Of a stretch of DNA of 23,890 nucleotides, positions 7,562 through 13,453 are shown one piece after another. Under the pieces are notes generated by a model. That model did not search any database. It had not been told where the DNA came from and worked only from the letters and a program-made list of their open reading frames with translations. Both the position numbers and the translations under genes were made by a program. Origin of the DNA: an archaeon (GTDB lineage: Archaea; Thermoproteota; Nitrososphaeria_A; Caldarchaeales; Wolframiiraptoraceae); the NCBI GenBank assembly GCA_029258815.1, contig JAPDJZ010000127.1, forward strand, positions 1 to 23,890, given 5' to 3'. Positions within the stretch are counted from its first letter, which is position 1; every line of letters starts with the position of its first letter.

Positions 7562-8834
7562 TCCTCCCGAACCCCTTCGAGACTAAAAGCTCTCCATCCT
7601 CATACGCCGGAACGCCTCTGATGAAGACCCCGGCGACCCGGGCTTTAACGGCCCATCCCTCGAAGGGAGTATACTTCGCCTTCGACGCTAGATCGGCCGC
7701 GTTTATCCTCCATTCCCCTCCAAGCTCAACTATCGCTAGGTCCCCGTCAAACCCCAGGGATATCGCGCCCCTTCTTACGCCGAGTATCTTAGCCGGGTTT
7801 CTGGAGTAGAGGTTTATCACGTTTAGCGGGAGCCTGCCGTCTAGTATCAGGGTTAGGATTATTGGAAGGTATATCTCCAGTCCGGGGAAGCCGGGTGGAA
7901 CCTCGTCGTATTCTTCTCGAAGCTTCTCCTCGAGGGCGTGGGGGGCGTGGTCGGAGGCTATCGCGTCCACGAGCATGGACTTCACGGCGTTGAACACCTT
8001 CGCGGCCTCGCTCCGGCTTCTCAGCGGGGGATTAACCTTAGCTATTCCCCCAAGCCTCTCAAGCGCCTCCGAGGATAGGAGGGCGTGATGCAGGGTCGAG
8101 TCGCATGTGGCATTTCCATTCTCCAGCCTGCTGTGCGCGATCTTCAGAATCGAGTCGCCGGTTGAGAGATGGGTGAAGTGTAGCTTGACGCCTCTCCCGC
8201 GAGCGACGTTCAGGATCTTTTCGATGGCGCGAACCTCGGCGATCCCCGGCCTGAGAATCCCGTGATCCGCCATCCTCGGGTCCTTAACCGATTTTCTACG
8301 CTCTTCTAGGATCTCCGGGTCCTCGGCGTGGACGACGAGCAGGCCGCCGCTAAGGCTTTCCAGCAGGCTGGGCAGCCTAGAGTAGTCCTCCGGATAGATC
8401 TTGAAGCCACACGCGATCCGCCTTATCTCGGGAACCTCTCTCGGATCCCTTGGGAGGCCGCAGTATAGCAGGAAGTCTACTAGGGCTTTCTCCTCCGCGA
8501 CCTCGAGCTTCAGCCTCAGGTCTTCGAGCGAGGCCACGTACGGGTCGTTGTTCGGCATATCGGCTACCAGCGTTATCCCTCCCCTGAGGGCTGAGAGGGT
8601 TCCGGTATACCAATCCTCCTTGTAGGCCTGGTTTAGATCTCTTAGGTGGACGTGCATATCCACCATTCCGGGTAGGATTATGCTTCCCGATCCCGCGACG
8701 CGCTTCTCCTCGGATTCCGGGGCGTTAGCCGGGTTCGAGATCGAGACTATCCTGCCGTCATCGATGGCTATCGCGGCCTCGACGAGGCCGCCGTCAATAT
8801 ACGCCTTCCCCTCGACGACGAGATCAACGATCAT
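7545..8834 (-). CDS. pyrC: Dihydroorotase
   Basis: An amidohydrolase closing carbamoyl aspartate to dihydroorotate. Metal ligands are visible: HVHLRD (His61, His63), a probable carboxylated Lys145 in CGFKIYPED, His169 (VVHAED), His222 (HFTHLS) and catalytic Asp295 (SDHAPH). The open frame reaches up to 8876, but I place the start at the ATG at 8834 (429 residues). The protein then begins MIVDLVVEGKAYIDGG, the normal amidohydrolase N-terminus, and overlaps the pyrK end by 11 nt. The longer form would add 14 unrelated residues and a 53-nt overlap. It belongs to the long, class I-like dihydroorotases typical of archaea and Gram-positive bacteria. Confidence 0.93.
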   Translation of the reverse strand: MIVDLVVEGKAYIDGGLVEAAIAIDDGRIVSISNPANAPESEEKRVAGSGSIILPGMVDMHVHLRDLNQAYKEDWYTGTLSALRGGITLVADMPNNDPYVASLEDLRLKLEVAEEKALVDFLLYCGLPRDPREVPEIRRIACGFKIYPEDYSRLPSLLESLSGGLLVVHAEDPEILEERRKSVKDPRMADHGILRPGIAEVRAIEKILNVARGRGVKLHFTHLSTGDSILKIAHSRLENGNATCDSTLHHALLSSEALERLGGIAKVNPPLRSRSEAAKVFNAVKSMLVDAIASDHAPHALEEKLREEYDEVPPGFPGLEIYLPIILTLILDGRLPLNVINLYSRNPAKILGVRRGAISLGFDGDLAIVELGGEWRINAADLASKAKYTPFEGWAVKARVAGVFIRGVPAYEDGELLVSKGFGRNAREP

Positions 8835-9594
8835 GACAGACCCTCTCCTCATCCAGCCTGAGCAGGATAGCTCCATCGAAGACGGGGCCGTCCCTGCAGA
8901 CCCTCAAGCCGAGCGGCTCCAAGACGCATGAGCCGCATATCCCGACCCCGCAGCGGATATACCGCTCCAGCGACGCCTCCACCGGAATTCCCCTATCTAA
9001 GCATCTTCGAGAAACCTCGATCATCATCTCCTCCTTTCCGCAGGTGTAAACTCTCTCGAAGCTCTCACGCTCCAGAACCTTCTCGAGCAGGTCCACCGCC
9101 GTTCCCCGGAAGCCGGCGGAGCCCTCCTCGACGGCGACCCCGACCTCGCAGAGCTCCCCGAACTCCTCCCGATAAAACGCTTCTCGATCCGACTTAAATC
9201 CGAGGAGAGCCTTGACATGGCACCCGCGTCCGCGGAGTCTCTTCGCTAGGAAGTATAGCGGCGCGAGGCCGTATCCCCCCGCCACCAAGAGGCATCTCCT
9301 CCCGGATACTTGCGTAAACCCTCTTCCAAGAGGCCCCCTTAGGTAAATCCTAGATCCCTCACCGATTCTCTCGTGGATGAATCCCGTAACCCTTCCAACC
9401 CTAGCTACTATGAACCTCGTTCTCGATCCGTCCGCGTCCGCGAAGCTCAGCGGAATCTCGCCGACCCTCGGCATCCAGAGCATGGCGAACTGCCCGGGAA
9501 CGGGGGAGACCTCCCGCTCCAACTTCACGAGATACTCCCTGATGCCTTCCGCGAGCTTTCTAACCTCCTCGACCACGCCTCTTATGTAGGTCAT
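8824..9594 (-). CDS. pyrK: Dihydroorotate dehydrogenase electron-transfer subunit
   Basis: A 256-residue ferredoxin-reductase-like protein passing electrons from PyrD to NAD. An FAD-binding barrel (about 1-95) is followed by a nucleotide-binding fold with LLVAGGYGLAPLYFLAK (102-118) and YTCGKEEMM (183-191). The C-terminal 2Fe-2S ligands are C215-x4-C220-x2-C223-x9-C233. The open frame extends to 9657, but the start is best at ATG 9594: it overlaps the pyrI stop as ATGA, GGAGGC directly precedes it, and MTYIRGVVEEV is a normal first strand. The extra 21 upstream residues are just pyrI read in another frame. Confidence 0.93.
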   Translation of the reverse strand: MTYIRGVVEEVRKLAEGIREYLVKLEREVSPVPGQFAMLWMPRVGEIPLSFADADGSRTRFIVARVGRVTGFIHERIGEGSRIYLRGPLGRGFTQVSGRRCLLVAGGYGLAPLYFLAKRLRGRGCHVKALLGFKSDREAFYREEFGELCEVGVAVEEGSAGFRGTAVDLLEKVLERESFERVYTCGKEEMMIEVSRRCLDRGIPVEASLERYIRCGVGICGSCVLEPLGLRVCRDGPVFDGAILLRLDEERVCHDR

Positions 9595-10073
9595 GCCTCC
9601 GAGAGCAGCTGCTTTACTATGTCCTCGTGGGTCATCACATGGCCGCAGTATTCGCATACGAGCTTCGGCGGGTTATAGGATATCGTCCTGAACTTCGATT
9701 TGATCGGCTCGTTGGGCTTATTCGTTATGCAGTTCGGGTTTCTGCACTTCAGGGCTCCTTCGACGACCTTTGGCGGAACCGCCTTCCTCTTCTCGACGAC
9801 CTCGTAGTTTCTCACCACGTTTATCGTGGCCATGGGGGCGATTAGAGCTATCTTGTCCGTATCCTCGGGCTTAAGCTCGAGGCCCTCCACCTTGATTATG
9901 TCCTTCCTACCCAGCTTCCTGCTCTCGACGTTCATGACCAAGGCTAGGGTGAACCCCTCACGCCCAGTTATCGCCATCAGCCTCAGGAGGTTTAATGCTT
10001 GACCCGCGGGGATGTGATCGATTATCGTCCCATCCTTTATCTTCCTCAGAATAGGCTCCTTTCCGGACCTCAC
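9591..10073 (-). CDS. pyrI: Aspartate carbamoyltransferase regulatory subunit
   Basis: A 160-residue allosteric chain that binds nucleotides (CTP/ATP) and joins catalytic trimers. The N-terminal allosteric domain has IDHIPAGQALNLLR (18-31). The zinc domain carries C110-x4-C115 and C140-x2-C143, the four ligands needed for contact with PyrB. The start is GTG 10073, with AGGAGGT placed 6 nt upstream inside the end of pyrB. It lies 4 nt after the pyrB stop. Presence of PyrI implies feedback control of the pathway at this step, as known for the family. Confidence 0.95.
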   Translation of the reverse strand: MRSGKEPILRKIKDGTIIDHIPAGQALNLLRLMAITGREGFTLALVMNVESRKLGRKDIIKVEGLELKPEDTDKIALIAPMATINVVRNYEVVEKRKAVPPKVVEGALKCRNPNCITNKPNEPIKSKFRTISYNPPKLVCEYCGHVMTHEDIVKQLLSEA

Positions 10074-10077
10074 GTTC

Positions 10078-10995
10078 TCAACCTCCTAGAATCAGCTTTA
10101 GGAGGGCCATTCTAACCGGGACGCCGAGCTTCGCCTGCTCGAAGTACTTCGCGCATGGAAGCGAGTCCACCCTGAAGTCTATCTCGTCGACCCTCGGTAG
10201 CGGGTGTAGGATTACGAGGTCTTCCTTCGCGTTTCTCAGGTTCTCGGGAGTTATGACGTAGCTTCCCTTCACGAGCTCGTATTCGCTCGGATCCGGGAAT
10301 CTTTCCTTCTGAATCCTGCTCGCGTAGAGGACGTCCAGCTCGGAGATCACTTTCTCGAGATTTTCAACCTCCTCGAACTCCACCCCGCTATCCGCGAGCA
10401 GCTCTCTGGTCTCCTGTCTAAGCTTTAGCTGGGGCGGCGAGATGAGGTATATTTTCTCTACCTCGAATTTCGTTAGGGCCATTATGAGGGAGTTCGTCGC
10501 CCTCCCGTATTTCAGGTCTCCCATCACCCCTATCGTGAGGCCGTCGATCCCTCCCCGAAACCTCCTTATCGCGTATAGGTCTATCATGGCTTGGGTTGGA
10601 TGATTCCTGCTCCCATCTCCGGCGTTTATCACGGGGTTCTCGGCCACCTCTGCCGCGAGCTTCGCCGCCCCCTCGAGCCTATGCCTTATCACGATCACGT
10701 CCGAGTACGCGTCCAGCATCCTCACGGTGTCCGAGAGGTTCTCCCCCTTCGCTATCGAGCTCTTCTCCACCTCTCCCAAGTCTATGACCTCTCCGCCGAG
10801 CCTCATCATGGCCGTCTGGAAGCTCAGCCTAGTCCTCGTGCTCGGCTCGAAGAACGCCGTCGCCATGATCTTCCCGCGCATCAGGTTCAGCTGACTCCTT
10901 CCCCGAGCGATTACCTCGTCCGCCGCTGCGAAGATCTCCTCGAAGTCTTCTCTGCTCAGATCGAGAGCCGTGAGCACGTCTCTTCCCCTCAGCAT
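10078..10995 (-). CDS. pyrB: Aspartate carbamoyltransferase catalytic subunit
   Basis: A 305-residue enzyme joining carbamoyl phosphate and aspartate, the committed step of pyrimidine synthesis. The carbamoyl-phosphate loop FFEPSTRTRLSFQ is at 48-60 (S52-T-R-T-R56), HPTQ at 132-135, and LHPLPRVDEI near the C-terminus closes the aspartate site. Length is typical for class B ATCases that pair with PyrI. The ATG at 10995 overlaps the pyrE end by 7 nt, and GGAGGTG stands about 8 nt upstream, supporting this start. Confidence 0.96.
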   Translation of the reverse strand: MLRGRDVLTALDLSREDFEEIFAAADEVIARGRSQLNLMRGKIMATAFFEPSTRTRLSFQTAMMRLGGEVIDLGEVEKSSIAKGENLSDTVRMLDAYSDVIVIRHRLEGAAKLAAEVAENPVINAGDGSRNHPTQAMIDLYAIRRFRGGIDGLTIGVMGDLKYGRATNSLIMALTKFEVEKIYLISPPQLKLRQETRELLADSGVEFEEVENLEKVISELDVLYASRIQKERFPDPSEYELVKGSYVITPENLRNAKEDLVILHPLPRVDEIDFRVDSLPCAKYFEQAKLGVPVRMALLKLILGG

Positions 10996-11543
10996 CCCGA
11001 TCCACCTCCGTTTAGCCTTGAGAGGATTTGATCTACGGTTGCCAGGGGGGTTAGCTTGACGTTCAGAGCTGCGAGCTTCTCGCCGGCTCCCTCACGCCTA
11101 TCGACCACGACGAAGGCGTCGGATACGAGCAGCCCCGCCGACCTCAACGCCTCGACCGCCCTCGCCAGCGACGATCCCGTCGTCGCCACGTCGTCGACCA
11201 CGAGGACCCTGCGCCCCGGCTCGAAGTCTCCCTCGACGATCTTTCCGAGGCCGTGGGCTTTAGCTTCCCTTCTAACGTAGATCATGGGAAGCTCGTTTTC
11301 TAGTGCCAGGGCCGTCGCTAGCGGTATTCCGCTCGACTCGACTCCCGCGAGTATTTCGAATTCGATCTCCCCGATCGCTTGGCTGCAGAGGCTTATCAGC
11401 TTCTTGAACTCCCTCGGGTGCGAGAGGATCGATCGCAGGTCTATGTATATCCTGCTCCTCCGCCCGGAGCTTAGGGTGAACTCGCCGCTCTTCACGCAGT
11501 TAGACCTCCGCAGCAGCGCGGTTAACTCATCGATATACGACAT
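10989..11543 (-). CDS. pyrE: Orotate phosphoribosyltransferase
   Basis: A 184-residue enzyme converting orotate and PRPP to OMP. The PRPP loop VVDDVATTGSS is at 115-125 and the catalytic-loop region RREAKAHGLGK at 91-101, both characteristic. FTLSSGRRSRIYIDLR (22-37) is the usual N-terminal substrate strand. The ATG at 11543 overlaps the pyrF end by 17 nt, with GAGAGGG directly upstream. It is followed by pyrB with a 7-nt overlap. Confidence 0.95.
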   Translation of the reverse strand: MSYIDELTALLRRSNCVKSGEFTLSSGRRSRIYIDLRSILSHPREFKKLISLCSQAIGEIEFEILAGVESSGIPLATALALENELPMIYVRREAKAHGLGKIVEGDFEPGRRVLVVDDVATTGSSLARAVEALRSAGLLVSDAFVVVDRREGAGEKLAALNVKLTPLATVDQILSRLNGGGSGC

Positions 11544-12252
11544 CCCTCTCAGCCTCCAGAATCCTCCTCGCGGAGCTCACCGGCTCGGGGGACCACGTTA
11601 CGGCTCTCCCAACTATCTCGAAATCCCCTCCATTTCTCAGGGCCGAGGCGGGCTCGGCTCCTTGAGCAACCACCCCCGGCGACAGGATCGTTTTATCGGG
11701 TAGAAGGCTCCTAGCCCGCCTTAGAAGATCCGGCCTCGTCGCGCCGACCACGACGCCATCGACTCCGGCTTCGACGGCCTCCCGAACGAGCTCTTCGAAG
11801 TTTTCCTCTATGAGCTTGGCGGATGGGTGGCTCATCGCGACTACGCCGAATAGGTCTAGGCTTCTCCTAATGCTCGGAATCCCTCCTTGGAAGAGGTGGG
11901 TTATGGCCGCGTCGAAGCCTATTCGCCTAAGCTCGCTTAGGGTTAGCTGGATTATCTCGGGGATGTCGGAGAGCTTGAAGTCGGCTATCATGTAGAAGTC
12001 CCGCCCGAATCTCTCCAGAATCTCGGCCACGCCTTCGAAGCCTATCCCGAGGGCTAGGGGCAGCCCGATCTTAACCCCGGCCGCTAGATCTCTTAAGGCT
12101 TCTAGGAGTGCTAAGCATTTCTTCAAGTAATCCTCCCGAGTGGTTGAGGAGCTATCTCCCAGAGAGTCGAGGGCGAGGATAAGCCTACTCCGCTTCTCTT
12201 CGGCGAGCCTCCAAAGCTTCGCCGGGGCTCTTCCCCAAAAGCTTGAATCCAC
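11527..12252 (-). CDS. pyrF: Orotidine 5'-phosphate decarboxylase
   Basis: A 241-residue barrel enzyme making UMP from OMP. The catalytic Asp-Lys-Asp array is DFKLSDI (91-97; D91, K93, D96). LSPGVVAQG and GRAVTWSPEP near the C-terminus form the phosphate site. The core normally starts at about SRLILALDS, so some 20 residues precede it. The start chosen is GTG 12252, placed about 37 nt after a TATA box, giving a leader under 10 nt; there is no Shine-Dalgarno. It is the first gene of the pyr operon and overlaps pyrE. Confidence 0.93.
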   Translation of the reverse strand: MDSSFWGRAPAKLWRLAEEKRSRLILALDSLGDSSSTTREDYLKKCLALLEALRDLAAGVKIGLPLALGIGFEGVAEILERFGRDFYMIADFKLSDIPEIIQLTLSELRRIGFDAAITHLFQGGIPSIRRSLDLFGVVAMSHPSAKLIEENFEELVREAVEAGVDGVVVGATRPDLLRRARSLLPDKTILSPGVVAQGAEPASALRNGGDFEIVGRAVTWSPEPVSSARRILEAERDVVYR

Positions 12253-12282
12253 GAAGCCCTTTCCGCATAGGGAGGACTCCCG

Positions 12283-12289
12283 TTATAAA
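12283..12289 (-). promoter_or_regulatory. TATA box of the pyr operon
   Basis: TTTATAA on the minus strand, with the purine-rich GATAAGG just upstream as a possible BRE. A transcription start about 26 nt downstream would fall a few bases before the pyrF GTG. It is the only clear promoter I see for the eight pyr genes. Confidence 0.55.
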
Positions 12290-12390
12290 CCTTATCATCA
12301 GATCTCAAGCTCAGGCAGCCTATCATCTTCCGGGAGGGGGGTTGTGAAATTCCTTGGCCAGATTACCGAGACCCGATTCGAGGATCAAAT

Positions 12391-12397
12391 CTTATAT
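12391..12397 (+). promoter_or_regulatory. TATA box of the Dps-like gene
   Basis: CTTATAT lies 42-48 nt upstream of the TTG start. The predicted transcription start near 12418-12420 leaves a leader of about 20 nt that contains the ribosome binding site. The gene is divergent from the pyr operon, with about 100 bp between the two TATA boxes. Confidence 0.55.
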
Positions 12398-12424
12398 GCC
12401 TCGGGGTTCGGAGACCTATCGTGT

Positions 12425-12431
12425 AGGAGGT
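12425..12431 (+). promoter_or_regulatory. Ribosome binding site deciding the TTG start of the Dps-like gene
   Basis: AGGAGGT is complementary to the 16S anti-Shine-Dalgarno and ends 7 nt before TTG 12439. An ATG at 12434 lies only 2 nt after it and opens a six-codon frame (MSWLKV, stop), so the TTG is the real start. Confidence 0.7.
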
Positions 12432-12438
12432 TTATGTC

Positions 12439-12936
12439 TTGGTTGAAGGTTTAAAGGGCAAGGATATAGTTGGGATCGATGTCAGTAAACTTCTCAACCT
12501 CTTGAATAGGGCTTTAGCGGATGAATGGCTCGCCTATTATCAGTACTGGATCGGGGCTAAGATCGCGGTGGGCCCCATGAGGAACGCCGTCGCCTCCGAG
12601 CTTTCCCAGCATGCGAGCGAGGAACTCGGCCACGCGGAGCTCCTAGTCGGGCGCATTCTCAAGCTCGGCGGAACCCCGATCCTAGATCCGAGAGACTGGT
12701 ACGAGCTTACGAACTGCGGGTATGAGCCTCCGACCGATCCATCGGTCGTGAGGATACTTGAGCAGAATATTAAGGGCGAGCGGTGCGCGATAAAGGTTTA
12801 CAACGAGCTCGCGGAGTTCGTTAAGGATAAGGACGTAATAACCTATAATATGGCCGTGAAGATCCTAGAGGACGAGGTTGAGCACGAATTCGAGCTGCAA
12901 TCCCTCCTAGAAGATATTCGGAAATCCAAGGCATAG
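12439..12936 (+). CDS. Dps-like ferritin-superfamily protein (thioferritin type)
   Basis: A 165-residue four-helix ferritin-like protein. Di-iron ligands are visible: Glu29 (ADEWLAYYQYW), E62-x2-H65 (EELGHAE), a central Glu near 108-114 (LEQNIKGE) and E146-x2-H149 (EDEVEHEFE). Two cysteines, C93 (TNCGY) and C116 (ERCAI), match the cysteine pair that sets the archaeal DPSL/thioferritin group apart from classical Dps and bacterioferritin. Members of that group take up iron using hydrogen peroxide and protect against oxidative stress. A plain rubrerythrin lacks this pair and carries a rubredoxin domain, absent here. The TTG start is fixed by a strong Shine-Dalgarno; it is transcribed alone, with its own TATA box and a terminator-like hairpin after it. 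Confidence 0.82.
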   Translation: MVEGLKGKDIVGIDVSKLLNLLNRALADEWLAYYQYWIGAKIAVGPMRNAVASELSQHASEELGHAELLVGRILKLGGTPILDPRDWYELTNCGYEPPTDPSVVRILEQNIKGERCAIKVYNELAEFVKDKDVITYNMAVKILEDEVEHEFELQSLLEDIRKSKA

Positions 12937-12951
12937 CGTCCCCCAATACTC

Positions 12952-12972
12952 TTTTTGGAGCACGGCCAAAAA
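12952..12972 (+). terminator. Terminator-like inverted repeat after the Dps-like gene
   Basis: TTTTTGG (12952-12958) and CCAAAAA (12966-12972) form a 7-bp stem around a 7-nt loop, beginning 16 nt after the stop codon. The T5 run itself would also serve archaeal termination. The symmetry leaves open a binding site instead. Confidence 0.45.
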
Positions 12973-13013
12973 CGGCTTAAATCGCTCTATTTTCGTGCAT
13001 TCTCAACCCTAAA

Positions 13014-13022
13014 CTTTAAAAT
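13014..13022 (+). promoter_or_regulatory. TATA box of the small frameshifted gene
   Basis: CTTTAAAAT is centred 30 nt upstream of ATG 13048, close to leaderless spacing. It lies in an A/T-rich patch of an otherwise GC-rich region. Its presence argues that the ATG at 13048, not 13172, is the original gene start. Confidence 0.5.
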
Positions 13023-13047
13023 CTCAGTTAACTGAATATCTTTGTAC

Positions 13048-13197
13048 ATGGCTATCCCCCTTAGCAGCGACAGGCGCCCAAGAATCCGCATTCTGCAAAA
13101 GATCCTAGAATCTACTCTCGGCGGCAGCGGCCGAATAGCCTTAGAGTATCAGCTCAGCAGGATTCTGGGGGATGCCGCTTCAAGCCTTCATCGATAG
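13048..13197 (+). CDS. Small ORF, probable N-terminal part of a frameshifted gene
   Basis: A 49-codon frame from ATG 13048 to TAG 13197, encoding a basic start (SSDRRPRIRI) and then a helix-like stretch LQKILESTLGGSGRIALEYQ. It has a promoter at leaderless distance. It overlaps the next frame by 26 nt. Removing one G from the G5 run at 13167-13171 would join it to the next frame after codon 41, reading RILGMPLQAFIDSPRKFY, a smooth helical continuation of 118 residues. I therefore see it as the front of one gene that is interrupted, mis-sequenced or read by frameshifting. The alternative is a genuine separate small protein. Confidence 0.5.
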   Translation: MAIPLSSDRRPRIRILQKILESTLGGSGRIALEYQLSRILGDAASSLHR

Positions 13198-13405
13198 CCC
13201 GAGGAAGTTCTACGAAGCCCTTACGGAGATTTTCGGCGAGGGCGGCGCCAGGATAGCCTTCAAATTCCTATGCGGCAAGCTCCTCGAGCTTTCTCGGACT
13301 GTTTACCCCACTCCCGGAGACCTCTTCGAGCTCATGCTTAAGAATGAGGAGGCCGCCTCCGAGGAGATCCGGAAGCTCATCCAAGAGGCTATAAGGAGAG
13401 AGTAG
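13172..13405 (+). CDS. Small helical protein, NitrOD5-like C-terminal part (possibly frameshifted)
   Basis: A 77-residue helical, acidic protein. FIDSPRKFYEALTEIFGEGGARIAFKFL (positions 6-33) recalls the NitrOD5-type archaeal domain, with its consensus of a proline-phenylalanine helix followed by FGxGA; this is from memory and not a search result. Read alone, only G5 stands before the ATG, so there is no well-spaced ribosome binding site. Joined to the upstream frame by a one-base change at that G5 run it would form a normal 118-residue protein. It is followed after 48 nt by the KaiC-like ATPase, which fits a signalling setting. Function unknown. Confidence 0.55.
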   Translation: MPLQAFIDSPRKFYEALTEIFGEGGARIAFKFLCGKLLELSRTVYPTPGDLFELMLKNEEAASEEIRKLIQEAIRRE

Positions 13406-13420
13406 CCCGGGTGAGGAAAC

Positions 13421-13428
13421 CTTATCTA
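13421..13428 (+). promoter_or_regulatory. Possible TATA box of the KaiC-like gene
   Basis: CTTATCTA is centred about 29 nt upstream of TTG 13454. The AGGGGG run at 13444-13448 may act as a weak ribosome binding site. Both are visual calls. Confidence 0.35.
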
Positions 13429-13453
13429 AAGCCGGCTCCTCTAGGGGGCTAGC

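Noticed and set aside
8835..8876. Extended N-terminus of dihydroorotase
   Set aside because: The family begins at MIVDLVVEGKAYIDGG; the extra 14 residues are unlike the family and overlap conserved pyrK codons.
9595..9657. Extended N-terminus of PyrK
   Set aside because: The 21 extra residues are pyrI sequence in another frame; the ATGA overlap at 9594 with GGAGGC is the normal operon junction.
11284..11703. 139-residue plus-strand open frame
   Set aside because: It is antisense to the conserved pyrE and pyrF genes with no protein-like features.
12439..12936. Rubrerythrin
   Set aside because: No rubredoxin-type CxxC pairs are present; the cysteine pair and helix layout fit the Dps-like group better.
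12937..13047. tRNA or small structured RNA in the A/T-rich spacer
   Set aside because: No cloverleaf, TTCGA-type loop or CCA end can be drawn; the only structure is the TTTTTGG/CCAAAAA hairpin, better read as a terminator.
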